A stretch of DNA of 64,000 nt from Propionivibrio dicarboxylicus (GCF_900099695.1 NZ_FNCY01000002.1:186001-250000), one strand, 5' to 3'. Numbered from the stretch's first letter, positions 10,166 through 20,128 are shown. Notes: generated from the letters alone by a model not told the origin. Numbers and translations: made by a program.

Positions 10166-11221
10166 ATGCATTGTCGGAAACTCGTCTCCCTCTGCGCCGC
10201 CGCGGTCTGTCTCACGGCGCTGTCGATGACAGCACACGCGCAACAGAAGCTCTACGTTTACACCTCGATGAAGGAATCGATGGTCAGCGGTCTCAAGACC
10301 GCCTTCATGAAAAAACACCCGGACATCAAGATCGACTTCCAGTCGGCCGGCGCCGGCAAGTTGATGGCCAAGATCGCCGCCGAACGCGAATCCGGCAAGA
10401 TCCTCGCCGACGTACTCTGGACCAGCGAAATCCCCGACTTCTATCAACTCAAGGCCAACGGCCTGCTGCTCAAGTACGTGCCGACCGAGATCAAGTCGCT
10501 GACCAATCCGATCCCCGACTATGACGGCTCCTTCACCCCGGCCCGCCTCGGTACCATCGGCATCGCCTACAACACGCGCTTCGTCAAGGAAGCGCCGAAG
10601 AGCTGGGACGATCTCAAGAAGCCGGCCTTCAAGGGCGCCTTCGGCATCGCCAACCCGGCGCTGTCAGGCACAGCCTTCATGAGCGTCGACGTCCTCGTTC
10701 AGAAATTCGGCTGGCAGTTCTTCGAAGGACTGCGCGCCAACGGCGCCAAGATCGGCAAGGGTTCCGGCCAGGTCGTCGACGACACCGCCTCGGGCGACCT
10801 CGTCGGCTGCCTCGGCGTCGACTACATCACGCTCGACAAGGTCGAAAAGGGCGCTACCCTCGCGCTCGTCTTCCCGCCCGAGATGCTGGTCATCCCGAGC
10901 CCGGTGGCGATCTTCAAGAACAGCCCGAACGCCGACGCCGCCAAGAAATTCGTCGACTTCCTCGTCTCCAGGGAAGGCCAGGCGATCATCGCCGAGGACG
11001 GCACCATCCCGGTCCGCACCGACGTCAGCATCCCCGAGCGTTTCCGCGCCGTACTGCCGCCGGCCGACCAGGCCATGAAGCGGGCGCTGCCGGTCGACTA
11101 CCGCAAGATGGCCGCCGAGAAAGAAGCGGAAGTGCGCGGCACCAAGAAGCCTGAAGCGGCCGGACAGCTCAGCGACAAGGAAGCGACGATCAAGAAGTTC
11201 ACCGACATCATGCAGAAGTGA
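10166..11221 (+). CDS. Periplasmic substrate-binding protein, Fe3+/phosphonate-type ABC importer (SBP1)
   Basis: The 351-residue protein carries a Sec signal peptide (residues 1-25, cleavage after AHA). It is a class II binding protein of the FbpA/AfuA/PhnS group (opening KLYVYTSMKE, later GTIGIAYNTR and the PEMLVIPSPVAIF hinge region). The paired tyrosines that bind iron in FbpA are not evident; only one tyrosine follows GVD in GVDYIT. An organic anion such as a phosphonate or sugar phosphate is therefore as likely as iron. It has an excellent ribosome site (AAGGAGG) and is the first gene of an eight-gene run, 4 bases before its ATPase. Confidence 0.85.
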   Translation: MHCRKLVSLCAAAVCLTALSMTAHAQQKLYVYTSMKESMVSGLKTAFMKKHPDIKIDFQSAGAGKLMAKIAAERESGKILADVLWTSEIPDFYQLKANGLLLKYVPTEIKSLTNPIPDYDGSFTPARLGTIGIAYNTRFVKEAPKSWDDLKKPAFKGAFGIANPALSGTAFMSVDVLVQKFGWQFFEGLRANGAKIGKGSGQVVDDTASGDLVGCLGVDYITLDKVEKGATLALVFPPEMLVIPSPVAIFKNSPNADAAKKFVDFLVSREGQAIIAEDGTIPVRTDVSIPERFRAVLPPADQAMKRALPVDYRKMAAEKEAEVRGTKKPEAAGQLSDKEATIKKFTDIMQK

Positions 11222-11225
11222 CGCC

Positions 11226-12314
11226 ATGGCCAACATCCAGATCGACCACCTCGGCAAACGCTACGGCGACAAGACCGTGCTCGCGGATTTCTCGCTCGAC
11301 CTGACGGACGGCGAATGTTTCACGCTGCTCGGCCCGTCCGGCTGCGGCAAGACCGTGCTGCTCCGGCTGATCGCCGGCTTTGAAAAACCCGAGTCCGGAA
11401 CGATCCGGATCGATGGCCAGGTCGTCACCGACGCCGGCGACGGCAGTTCGGTGTCGCCGGACCGGCGCGGCCTCGGCATGGTCTTCCAGGACTATGCTGT
11501 CTGGCCGCACATGAGCGTCTTCGACAACATCGCCTATCCGCTCAAGCTCGCCGGCATCGAAATATCGGCGCGGCGTGAGCGGACGCTGCGCGCCATCGAA
11601 CTCGTCGGCCTCGCCGGGCTCGATGCGCGCCTGCCCTCGCAGCTCTCGGGCGGCCAGCAACAGCGTGTCGCCCTGGCGCGCGCGCTGGTGTCGGAACCGC
11701 GCCTGCTCCTGCTCGACGAACCGCTCAACAACCTCGACGCCAACCTGCGCGAGGAAATGCGCTTCGAGATCAAGGCACTGCAACAGAAGCTCGGCATCAC
11801 CATCCTCTACGTCACGCACGACCAGGAAATCGCGCTGGCGATCGCCGACCGCATCGCCGTCATGGACGAGAACGGCCGCCTGCGCCAGCTCGGCACGCCG
11901 GAAGAGGTTTACGAGCGCCCGGTCGACGACTTCGTCTTCCGCTTTCTCGGCATCGCCAATTTCCTGCCGGTCAGCCGCCGCGACGGCGCGCTTTGCGTCG
12001 GCGACCAAGCCGGAGACTGGCCGTCGCTGCCGCCCGCGCATTACGGCGACACACTCACCGCCGGTTTCCGTCCCGGCGACGTGCAGCTCAGCCGCGACGG
12101 CGCCGGCCTCACCGGCACGATTCGCCGCGCCAGCTTTCTCGGCGCCCAGTTCGACTATCTCATCGACATCGGCGGCGCGCTGATCCGCACCGCGCTGCCC
12201 AGCCATGACGCCCTCGCGCTCGGCCTGCTGTTCGACGAAGGCGACGCCTGCCGCGTCGGCTTCCACAGTGTGCAGTGGTTCGACCGCGCCATCCCGACTT
12301 CCGACAAGGTGTAA
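11226..12314 (+). CDS. ABC transporter ATPase 1 (FbpC/PhnT type)
   Basis: The 362-residue cytoplasmic ATPase has a nucleotide-binding domain (residues 1-235) and a C-terminal TOBE-like regulatory domain. Walker A is GPSGCGKT, the Q-loop is [10 protein letters not shown], the signature is LSGGQQQR, Walker B is LLLLDEP and the switch histidine is in VTHDQ, so all catalytic elements are intact. It begins 4 bases after SBP1 and runs into the permease, which marks it as part of the first transporter module. Confidence 0.9.
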   Translation: MANIQIDHLGKRYGDKTVLADFSLDLTDGECFTLLGPSGCGKTVLLRLIAGFEKPESGTIRIDGQVVTDAGDGSSVSPDRRGLGMVFQDYAVWPHMSVFDNIAYPLKLAGIEISARRERTLRAIELVGLAGLDARLPSQLSGGQQQRVALARALVSEPRLLLLDEPLNNLDANLREEMRFEIKALQQKLGITILYVTHDQEIALAIADRIAVMDENGRLRQLGTPEEVYERPVDDFVFRFLGIANFLPVSRRDGALCVGDQAGDWPSLPPAHYGDTLTAGFRPGDVQLSRDGAGLTGTIRRASFLGAQFDYLIDIGGALIRTALPSHDALALGLLFDEGDACRVGFHSVQWFDRAIPTSDKV

Positions 12315-12317
12315 GTG

Positions 12318-14009
12318 ATGATCGCGACCAAACGCTTCAACTTCGGCACACCCGAGCTGCTGTTCACGCTCTCGGTGGCGGTGCTGCTCATCGTGGTCGT
12401 CTTCCCGATGCTGCTCATCTTCTTCAACGCCTTCTGGGTCGACGGTCACTTCAACGTCACCGACGTGCTGCGCGTCCTGCAGCGCCAGGAAACCTACCAG
12501 GCGCTTGGCAATTCGCTCGTCCTCTCCGGCGGCGTCACGGTCACCGGCACCCTCGTCGGCACGCTCTTCGCCTGGCTCGTCACCCGCACCGACCTGCCCT
12601 TCAAGAAGACGATGAAGCTGCTGTTCCTCGTCCCCTTCATGCTTCCGGCATTCATCGGCGCCCTCGCCTGGAAAATGCTGCTGTCGCCCCGGGCCGGCTA
12701 CATCAACCGCTTCTTCATGGATTACCTGGGTTTCGACAGCCCGATCTTCAACATCTATTCCTATGCCGGGATCATCCTGGTCGAGACGATGTACCTGTTT
12801 CCCTTCGTCTTCATCCAGGTCAGCGGCGCGCTTGAGCGCATGGACCCGACGCTCGAGGAATCGGCTCGCATCTCGGGCGCCGACCTGTTCACCATCACGC
12901 GCAAGATCACCATCCCGCTCGTCATGCCCTCGATCCTGTCGGGCGCGCTGCTGATCATGCTCTACTCGATGGCGCACTTCGGCACCGTCGCCGTGCTCGG
13001 CATCGAAACCGGCATCTACAACATCCCGACGCTGATCTACGAGAAGATCCACCAGAGCGCCGGCAGCTTTGATTCGATCCGCACCGCGACCGTGCTGGCG
13101 ACCGTGCTCGTCATCACCGCGGCGGCGATCCTCTGGCTGCAGAACCGCATCCTCAGCAAGGGGCGCTACCAGATCATCGCCGGCAAGAGCTTCCGGCCGA
13201 GCGAACTCAAGCTGCGCGGCCTGCGCATCCCGATCCTGATCTTCTGCCTCGCCTACATCGCGCTGACCATCGTCCTGCCGACGGTGACGATCTTCATGGT
13301 CGGCGGCCTCAAGACCTACGGCCTGCCCTTCGCGCTCGAGAACATGACCTGGGCCAACTACTCGCACATCCTCTTCGAGTGGGACCTCACGCGCGATTCG
13401 ATCTGGAACAGCATCAGCCTCGGCCTCGCTTCGGCGCTCGTCACGATGTTTGCCGGCGTCATCATCTCTTATGTCATCGTCAAGATGAAGGTACGCGGCA
13501 AGGGCCTGCTCGAATTCCTCGGCATGCTGCCCTTCTCGGTGCCAGGCTCGGTCATCGCGCTGGGCGTCATCCTGGCCTGGAGCGGCAAGTTCGGCGTCAG
13601 CCTCTACAACACCGTCTGGATCATCCTGATCGCCTACATCGCCCGCTACATGGCCTTCTCGCTCAAGGCCAACTCGGCCGCGCTCGAACAGGTGCACGAT
13701 TCGCTCGTCGAAGCGGCGCGGGCATCCGGTGCGACGATGGCGCAGGCGCTCCGTGACGTCGTCATCCCGCTGGTGCGCCCCGGCATGGTCGCCGCCTTCT
13801 TCCTGATCTTCCTGCCGGCGCTGCGCGAACTGACCGTCTCGGTCCTGCTCTACGGCCCGACGACACGCACCATCGGTGTCGCCATCTACACGCTCAACGA
13901 AGACGGTGAAACCGTCTATTCGGCGGCGCTGGCCGGCATCGCGCTGATCATCATCGTCACCGGCGAGGTGCTGATCAAGCGCCTCGTCACCGGCAAGAAC
14001 GCCGCCTGA
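12318..14009 (+). CDS. ABC transporter permease 1 (two fused transmembrane domains)
   Basis: The roughly 563-residue inner-membrane protein has about twelve helices and two binding-protein-dependent permease domains in one chain. Each carries an EAA-type loop for the ATPase (EESARISGADLFTITRKITIPL; EAARASGATMAQALRDVVIPL). This FbpB-like double permease replaces a heterodimer. A GTG immediately before the ATG (12315) is an alternative start; AAGGTG upstream favours the ATG. It starts 3 bases after ATPase 1. Confidence 0.9.
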   Translation: MIATKRFNFGTPELLFTLSVAVLLIVVVFPMLLIFFNAFWVDGHFNVTDVLRVLQRQETYQALGNSLVLSGGVTVTGTLVGTLFAWLVTRTDLPFKKTMKLLFLVPFMLPAFIGALAWKMLLSPRAGYINRFFMDYLGFDSPIFNIYSYAGIILVETMYLFPFVFIQVSGALERMDPTLEESARISGADLFTITRKITIPLVMPSILSGALLIMLYSMAHFGTVAVLGIETGIYNIPTLIYEKIHQSAGSFDSIRTATVLATVLVITAAAILWLQNRILSKGRYQIIAGKSFRPSELKLRGLRIPILIFCLAYIALTIVLPTVTIFMVGGLKTYGLPFALENMTWANYSHILFEWDLTRDSIWNSISLGLASALVTMFAGVIISYVIVKMKVRGKGLLEFLGMLPFSVPGSVIALGVILAWSGKFGVSLYNTVWIILIAYIARYMAFSLKANSAALEQVHDSLVEAARASGATMAQALRDVVIPLVRPGMVAAFFLIFLPALRELTVSVLLYGPTTRTIGVAIYTLNEDGETVYSAALAGIALIIIVTGEVLIKRLVTGKNAA

Positions 14010-14019
14010 GGGATACGTC

Positions 14020-15078
14020 ATGGCCTATATCGAACTCAAGCAAGTCACCAAGCTGTTCGGCGCGGTCCGCGCCGTCGACCGCCTCGACCTCGACATCGCC
14101 CAGGGCGAATGCGTCGCCATGCTCGGCCCGTCGGGTTGCGGCAAGACGACGACGCTGCGCATGGTCGCCGGTTTCGAGGATCTCGACGACGGCGCGATCC
14201 GCGTCGGCGAACGCATCATCTCGTCGAAGCGCGACAATTTCTATCTGCCGCCCGAGCACCGCAATTTCGGCATGGTCTTCCAGGCGTTCGCCGTCTGGCC
14301 GCATCTCTCGGTCTATGAGAACGTCGCCTTCCCGCTGCGCATCCGCAAGCTGCCGAAGGAAGAGATCGCGGCGCGCACCGAGGAAGCGCTCAAGCACACC
14401 AACCTGTGGAAGGCCGCCGGCGACAGCCCCGACGACCTCTCCGGCGGCGGCAAGCAGCGCGTTGCGCTGGCGCGGGCGCTGGCCATCCGCCCCGACGTCA
14501 TGCTGCTCGACGAACCGCTGTCCAGCCTCGACCCGCATTTCCGCGAGGAGATGCGTTTCGAGATCAAGGACCTGCAACGCCGTTTCGGCTTCTCGATTCT
14601 CTACGTCACGCACGACCAGTCGGAAGCGATGGCGCTCTCGGACCGCATCCTCGTCATGCGGTCGGGCGTCGTCCAGCAGGTCGGCACCCCGCTCGAAGTC
14701 TATGGCGAACCGGCCAACCGTTTCGTCTTCGAATTCATCGGCCTGTCCTGCTTCCTCGACGCCGACCTGACGCCGACCGGCATGCGCATCAACGGCGTCG
14801 ACGCGGCCTGGCCAGCCGGCATCGCACCGGCGCCGGAACTCCTGGCCGCCGGACGCGCCTGTCTGGCGGCGCGTCCCAGCGAGATCGATTTCGTCGGCGA
14901 AGGCGGCTTGCGCGGCATCGTCTCGCGCAAGGCCTACCTCGGTGAAACCGTCGATTACCGCGTCATGGTCGGCGACGCCGAGATCCGCGTCCAGAAAGGC
15001 CGGCGCGTTCCCGGACCGGGCATCGGTGAAGCCGTCGGCCTCGCCTTCCCGCGGCCGCACTGGTATCCGACCGCCTAG
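14020..15078 (+). CDS. ABC transporter ATPase 2 with variant signature
   Basis: The 352-residue ATPase has Walker [11 protein letters not shown]-loop VFQAFAVWPH, Walker B MLLDEPLSSLD, switch VTHDQ and a C-terminal TOBE-like domain. The signature motif reads LSGGGKQR instead of LSGGQQQR, which replaces the usual Q with G but keeps the LSGG core. A good ribosome site (GAGGGA) lies 10 bases after permease 1. It could serve either permease in the locus. Confidence 0.9.
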   Translation: MAYIELKQVTKLFGAVRAVDRLDLDIAQGECVAMLGPSGCGKTTTLRMVAGFEDLDDGAIRVGERIISSKRDNFYLPPEHRNFGMVFQAFAVWPHLSVYENVAFPLRIRKLPKEEIAARTEEALKHTNLWKAAGDSPDDLSGGGKQRVALARALAIRPDVMLLDEPLSSLDPHFREEMRFEIKDLQRRFGFSILYVTHDQSEAMALSDRILVMRSGVVQQVGTPLEVYGEPANRFVFEFIGLSCFLDADLTPTGMRINGVDAAWPAGIAPAPELLAAGRACLAARPSEIDFVGEGGLRGIVSRKAYLGETVDYRVMVGDAEIRVQKGRRVPGPGIGEAVGLAFPRPHWYPTA

Positions 15079-15138
15079 CGCCATGCCCGCCAACCGGTCG
15101 ATCCGGGAGATGGACGGCACGTTCCGGCGCCGCCAGCC

Positions 15139-16458
15139 ATGACCAGGACCTGGCAGCGGCAGGCGCTCGCCGTCGGCATGCTCTGCGCCACGCTCATCGC
15201 CGGCGTCTGCCGCGGCGACAATGTCGTGCTCGTCGCCTCGCCGTTCCCGAAGGAAATCCTGTCGGCCTACAAGCAGGCTTTCGACGCGCAGTCCCCGGAC
15301 ACGCGCGTCGAGTTCCTCAATTTTCCGGCGACGCAGATCCTCGCCTTCGTGCGCGGCCGTCCGCCCGGCGCACGTCCCGACGTCTTCTGGGGTTCCTCGC
15401 CGGAGGCCTTCCGCGCCCTGCAACGGGAGGATCTGCTCGAACCGTCGCCCGACGCCGCCAATCCCGGCATCCCGACGCACATCGGCCGCGTCCGCATCAA
15501 CGCCGCCGACGGCACGGCGCTCGGCCAGGCGCTGTCGGGCTACGGCATAATGTGGAACACGCGCTATCTGGCGGCACGCGGGCTGACACCGCCGGAAAGC
15601 TGGGACGAACTTGCCGAAGCGCGCTATTTCGGCCACCTCGTCATGGCGCCGCCGTCGCGCTCGTCGACAACCCACCTGATCGTCGAATCGATCCTGCAAG
15701 GCAAGGGCTGGGATGCCGGCTGGTCGCTGATCATGCGCCTCGCCGGCAACGCGGCGACGCTGACCGAGCGCACTTTCGACGTCCCGAACGCCATCACCCG
15801 GGGACGCTTCGGCCTCGGCCCGGTCGTCGACTTCCTGGCGCTCTCGGGCAAATACTCGGGCTTCCCCGTCGATTTTCGCTATCCCTGGCCCAACGTCGTC
15901 ACGCCGGCCGGCATCGCCCGGCTGCGCGGCGCGCGCAACCCCGAGGGCGGCCGTGCCTTCGTCGCCTTCGCGCTCTCCGAAGCCGGTCAGCGCCTGCTGC
16001 TGCGTCCCGAGATCAGCCGGCTGCCGGTGCTGCCGGCCGCCTACGCCAGCGCCGACCGGCCGAGCGGCTTTCCCGACCTCTCCGAGGTCGCCCGCAGCAC
16101 CCTGCCCGACTATTCCGCTGAACTGTCGGCAGCACGCTACCGCAGCGTCAACGCGCTCTTCGATCAGCTGATCACTTTCCAGCACCGCGCTCTCGTGCGC
16201 ATCTCCGGACGCATGCACACGCTCGAAGCGCGTCTCGTGCGCACTCCGAACGCCGCCGCAGCCGCCCTCCTCGACGAAGCGCGACAGCTCGCCTACCGGA
16301 CACCGGTCACCGCCGCCGAAGCCAGGGCCGACGCCTCGCACGCCGACGAGGGCGCCCACATGGCCGCGCGCGAAGCCGACTGGTCGCGTCAGCGCCGCCG
16401 CGACCTCACCGACGTCGACGCGCGGCTCGAACGCGCTTTCGCACAGGTGGCACCATGA
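15139..16458 (+). CDS. Second periplasmic substrate-binding protein with helical C-terminal extension (SBP2)
   Basis: The 439-residue exported protein (signal peptide about residues 1-28) has the same class II binding fold as SBP1 (VVLVASPFPKEI opening, GYGIMWNTRY, PESWDEL). It differs strongly from SBP1 in sequence and is about 90 residues longer. The extra C-terminal part (from about residue 345) is charged, alanine/arginine-rich and predicted helical, which is unusual for this group and may contact another periplasmic or membrane partner. The gene follows ATPase 2 after 60 bases, and its stop overlaps the start of permease 2. Confidence 0.82.
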   Translation: MTRTWQRQALAVGMLCATLIAGVCRGDNVVLVASPFPKEILSAYKQAFDAQSPDTRVEFLNFPATQILAFVRGRPPGARPDVFWGSSPEAFRALQREDLLEPSPDAANPGIPTHIGRVRINAADGTALGQALSGYGIMWNTRYLAARGLTPPESWDELAEARYFGHLVMAPPSRSSTTHLIVESILQGKGWDAGWSLIMRLAGNAATLTERTFDVPNAITRGRFGLGPVVDFLALSGKYSGFPVDFRYPWPNVVTPAGIARLRGARNPEGGRAFVAFALSEAGQRLLLRPEISRLPVLPAAYASADRPSGFPDLSEVARSTLPDYSAELSAARYRSVNALFDQLITFQHRALVRISGRMHTLEARLVRTPNAAAAALLDEARQLAYRTPVTAAEARADASHADEGAHMAAREADWSRQRRRDLTDVDARLERAFAQVAP

Positions 16459-18134
16459 AGGCCGCCGGACGCCGTGAGCCGCCCCTCGTGCACCTCGCCG
16501 TGGCGCTGCTCTTCCTCTTTCTTCTGCTTTTCCTCGCGCTGCCGGTCGGCCGGCTGGTGCTGAGCGCCCTCGGCGACAACGCCAGCGGACACTCGACCTT
16601 CGCTCTGCTGCTGGCCAACCCGCTCTACCTCGACAGCCTGATCGGCAGCCTCGCTGCCTCGGCCGGCGCCGCGCTGCTCGCCGCCATGCTCGCGCTGCCG
16701 CCCGCCTGGACGCTGTGGCGCCTGCAATGGCAGCCGCCGCTGGCCGTTCAACTGCTCGGTTTCATGCCGCTCTTCGTGCCACCGTTCATGCTCTCGTTGT
16801 CGCTGCAGTCGCTGCTCGGGCGCGGCGGCGGACTCGGCTTCTGGCTCGCCGGCCGCATCGACCTCGACCCGTCGCAATGGGGACTCGCCGGACTGATCGT
16901 CATCGAAGCGATCCATTACGCGCCGCTGCTGCTCAGTCTCGTCGTGCTCAGCACGGCGCCGTTGGCGCGCGACGCCGGCATCGCCGCCCACCTCGGCGAC
17001 GGCTGGGCGCGTCTGACGCGGCGCGTCTTCCTGCCGCTTGGCATGCCCGGCCTCGCCTTCGGCATGGCCATCACTTTCCTCAAGACGCTCGACGACCTGG
17101 CAACGCCGCTCTCGCTCGGGCTGACCAACCTGATCGCACCGCTCGCCTATTTCCGCGTCGGCACCCACGGCGCCGGCGACCTTGTCGCGGCCGCCCTCGC
17201 CCTCGTGCTGATCGCCGTCTCGATGCTGGCCTGGACGCTTGGCGCCGGACGCATGCGACAAATCCCGATGACATGGAATGGGACGCACCTGCGCCCGGAT
17301 GCCGCCCGCCCCGGCCAACAGCACCTCGCCGCGACATTGCTCGCCGCCGTCGCCGGCTTCACCGCGCTCTGTTACTCGGGCATGGTAGTCACCGCGTTCG
17401 CCGGCGTCTGGAGCCACACGCTCTGGCCGGAGTCCTGGGGACTGCAACATTTTGCCGCGGCACTGGCGACCGAATCGGCCAGCTTCATCAACACCCTGCG
17501 CTACTGCGGCACTGCCGCGCTCATTGACGTCGTCATCGGTCTGGCGATCGCCTATGTCCTGCGGCGGGCGCCGGCGCGGCGGGAACTGCGTCTGACGCAG
17601 GGCGTTGCCGGCCTGCTCGGCGTCCCCGGCGTGGCGCTGGCGATCACCTACCTGCAGTGCGTCGACAGCGGCATCGCCATTCCCTTCGATGCCACCGGCG
17701 TACTGCTGGCGCTGGCCTTTGCCCTGCGTGGCCTGCCTTTCGCGCTGCCGGCCTGCAGCTACGCGCTGCGCGGCCTGCCCGACGCACACCTCGACGCCGC
17801 ACGCCTCTCGGGCGCTTCGACTTTCCTGATCGCCTGGCGCATCGTCCTGCCGGCGCTCGCCTTCGGCCTCGTCGTCGCCTTCCTGATCTCGTTCGGCATC
17901 GCCGCCGTCGACCTGTCGTCGGCAATGCTGCTCATCCCAAGCGAAACCGAAGCCCCCGCTGCCTACACGATCTACCTCAACATGCAGACCTCGACCGGAC
18001 GTGGCACCGGCTCGGCGCTGGCAGTGCTCGCCATCGCCGCCGTGGCCATCGTGCTGACGGCAACGGCGGCGCTCATCGCGCGCCGCGACCCCGGCGCGGC
18101 AGCCCCCCGGTCGGAGCACGGAGCCCCGCCATGA
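16455..18134 (+). CDS. ABC transporter permease 2 (two fused transmembrane domains)
   Basis: The 559-residue inner-membrane protein again has two permease domains and about twelve helices. The EAA-like coupling loops are less canonical than in permease 1 (AHLGDGWARLTRRVFLPLG; ARLSGASTFLIAWRIVLPAL). Its ATG overlaps the SBP2 stop by four bases, and its own stop overlaps the ATPase 3 start by four bases (ATGA), so SBP2, permease 2 and ATPase 3 are translationally coupled and form the second transporter module. Confidence 0.88.
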   Translation: MKAAGRREPPLVHLAVALLFLFLLLFLALPVGRLVLSALGDNASGHSTFALLLANPLYLDSLIGSLAASAGAALLAAMLALPPAWTLWRLQWQPPLAVQLLGFMPLFVPPFMLSLSLQSLLGRGGGLGFWLAGRIDLDPSQWGLAGLIVIEAIHYAPLLLSLVVLSTAPLARDAGIAAHLGDGWARLTRRVFLPLGMPGLAFGMAITFLKTLDDLATPLSLGLTNLIAPLAYFRVGTHGAGDLVAAALALVLIAVSMLAWTLGAGRMRQIPMTWNGTHLRPDAARPGQQHLAATLLAAVAGFTALCYSGMVVTAFAGVWSHTLWPESWGLQHFAAALATESASFINTLRYCGTAALIDVVIGLAIAYVLRRAPARRELRLTQGVAGLLGVPGVALAITYLQCVDSGIAIPFDATGVLLALAFALRGLPFALPACSYALRGLPDAHLDAARLSGASTFLIAWRIVLPALAFGLVVAFLISFGIAAVDLSSAMLLIPSETEAPAAYTIYLNMQTSTGRGTGSALAVLAIAAVAIVLTATAALIARRDPGAAAPRSEHGAPP

Positions 18135-19243
18135 GCCCGAGTCGCATCGAACTCTCCGACATCGACTTCGCCTTCGCGGCCAAGCCGGTCCTGCGTCACC
18201 TCTCGCTCAGCGTCGAGGCCGGCGAACTCTTCGCCGTCGTCGGCCCCTCGGGCGCCGGCAAGACGACGCTGCTGCGCATCCTCGCCGGACTCGAACGGCC
18301 GGACGCCGGCAGCGCCACCATCGGCGGCATCCCGGCCGACGCCAAACGCGAGGACGGTGAACGCTGCGTCGGCATGGTCTTCCAGGATTTCGCGCTCTGG
18401 CCGCACCTCTCCGTCTATGAAAACGTCGTTTTCGGCATGCCACGGCAGGCGCTTCGCGACGGATCGGCCAAGGCGCGCGCCGAGGAGCTTCTGGCGGCGC
18501 TCGGCATCGCCGACACGCGCGACACACGACCGGACTGCCTCTCCGGCGGACAGCGCCAGCGCGCCGCCCTGGCGCGTGCGCTGATCGGCGCGCCGCGCCT
18601 GCTCTTGCTCGACGATCCGTTCTCCAATCTCGAGCCGACCCTGCGCCGGCTGTTGCGCCGGGACTTGCGCCGATTGCAGCGACAACTCTCACTGACGACG
18701 ATCTTCGTCACGCACGACCTCGATGATGCCTTCAGCATTGCCGACCGTGTCGCTGTCATCGATGCAGGCAAGATCCGTCAGGTCGGCACACCGATGGCGA
18801 TCTACGATTTTCCCAACTCGGTCGCCGTCGCGCGCTTCGTCGGCATCGAGAATTTCGTGCCGGGCACACTGACGCCGCTTGACCGCGTCCGCGTCGAATT
18901 TCATAACACCGATCTCGGCACGCTGCGCTGGTCGATGCGCGAAGCGCCGCCGGCCGGGCCGTCCATTCTCAGCATCCGGCCGAACGCGCTCTGCCTCTGC
19001 CCCATCGACAGTTTCCGCGACGCGCGTTACCTGTGGGTCTCCGGCGAAATCAGCGCCAGCGAATTTCTCGGCGAGGCGGTGCGTTACCGCGTCGCCATCG
19101 GCGAGACGCGCCTGACCGTGCAGCAGCCCCACGCGCTCGGCGCCCCGGTGACGCCGGTCGGTACGCCGATGCTGGTCGGCATCGACCCGACGCTCGCCCG
19201 GCTGTTTCCGGTTCTCGACGAAACGACGGAAACGGCCCGATAA
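18131..19243 (+). CDS. ABC transporter ATPase 3 with degenerate Walker B
   Basis: The 370-residue ATPase has Walker A GPSGAGKT at 38-45, Q-loop VFQDFALWPH, signature LSGGQRQR, switch VTHDL and a TOBE-like C terminus. Walker B reads LLLLDDP: the catalytic glutamate is an aspartate (residue 162), and the D-loop is SNLEP instead of SNLD. These changes predict slow or asymmetric hydrolysis. The start was placed at the ATG overlapping the permease 2 stop; the frame stays open upstream, but those residues would be read inside the permease gene. The LysR gene follows 6 bases later. Confidence 0.88.
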   Translation: MSPSRIELSDIDFAFAAKPVLRHLSLSVEAGELFAVVGPSGAGKTTLLRILAGLERPDAGSATIGGIPADAKREDGERCVGMVFQDFALWPHLSVYENVVFGMPRQALRDGSAKARAEELLAALGIADTRDTRPDCLSGGQRQRAALARALIGAPRLLLLDDPFSNLEPTLRRLLRRDLRRLQRQLSLTTIFVTHDLDDAFSIADRVAVIDAGKIRQVGTPMAIYDFPNSVAVARFVGIENFVPGTLTPLDRVRVEFHNTDLGTLRWSMREAPPAGPSILSIRPNALCLCPIDSFRDARYLWVSGEISASEFLGEAVRYRVAIGETRLTVQQPHALGAPVTPVGTPMLVGIDPTLARLFPVLDETTETAR

Positions 19244-19249
19244 TACGCC

Positions 19250-20128
19250 ATGGACATTGTGCGCCTCCGCTCGTTCGTCATGGTCGCCCGACTCGGGCAC
19301 CTGACGCGTGCTGCCGAACGCCTGTGCCTGACGCAGCCGGCCGTCACCGCCCACATCAAGGCGATCGAGCAGGAACTCGGCCTCGCGCTTTTCGACCGCG
19401 CGCCGGGACGCATCAGCCTGACCCGCCACGGCGAACTCCTGCTGCCCGAAGCCGAGCATGTGCTCGCCACGGTCGAAGCTTTCGCCGGCAAAGCGCGCCA
19501 GATCAAGGGCGAGGTCTCGGGAAATCTGCTCATCGCCACCGTCGACGACTCCGACTTTCTGCGTCTCGGCGAACTGCTCTACGCGCTGCGCGGCGCCCTG
19601 CCACTACTGCAACTCAAGACGCGGCAGATGCTCGCCGACGACATTCTCGACGGCCTGCTCAACGAAGAGATCGATGCCGGCTTCCACATCGGCAGTGCCG
19701 ATCATCCCGATATCGGCGTCCTGCCGCTGCGTACGCTCGTCTATCAGGCCGTCGGCCCCCGGTCCCTGAGCGACCGCCTCGCCGGCGCGAGCTGGAAAGA
19801 CATCGCCCAGCTTCCCTGGATAGCGGCACCGGAACGCTCCCATGTCGCGCGTTTCACGCGCACCCTGTTCGCCCAGCACGGCGTCCGGCTGAACGAGGCG
19901 ATCGAATGCGACCAGCTTTCGGCAACGCTCGATCTCGTCCGCTCCGGCCTCGGCCTGAGCCTGCTGCGCGAGGATCTGGCGCTCGCCGCCGTCGAAAAAG
20001 GCGAAGTCGCGCTCTGGCCGCACGGCCGCATCGAGGCGCGTCTGAATTTTCTCTACCGCCTGCGCAGCGAAGCCGACCCGAGCATCATCGGCCTGCTCTC
20101 GGTGCTGCGCCAGCACTGGGCCGTCTAG
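19250..20128 (+). CDS. LysR-type transcriptional regulator
   Basis: The 292-residue regulator has an N-terminal winged helix-turn-helix (residues 1-60: [35 protein letters not shown] is the typical LysR start, shown here only as location) and a C-terminal effector domain. It is the last gene of the ABC run, 6 bases after ATPase 3, in the same direction and not divergent as is usual for LysR genes. It is likely to sense the transported compound and act at the promoter near 10.07 kb (inference). Its last four bases overlap the end of the convergent chemoreceptor gene. Confidence 0.92.
   Translation: MDIVRLRSFVMVARLGHLTRAAERLCLTQPAVTAHIKAIEQELGLALFDRAPGRISLTRHGELLLPEAEHVLATVEAFAGKARQIKGEVSGNLLIATVDDSDFLRLGELLYALRGALPLLQLKTRQMLADDILDGLLNEEIDAGFHIGSADHPDIGVLPLRTLVYQAVGPRSLSDRLAGASWKDIAQLPWIAAPERSHVARFTRTLFAQHGVRLNEAIECDQLSATLDLVRSGLGLSLLREDLALAAVEKGEVALWPHGRIEARLNFLYRLRSEADPSIIGLLSVLRQHWAV

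Noticed and set aside
11208..16359. Two long minus-strand frames (937 and 790 codons) opposite the ABC genes
   Set aside because: Both mirror recognisable ATPases, permeases and binding proteins and have shadow-type composition.
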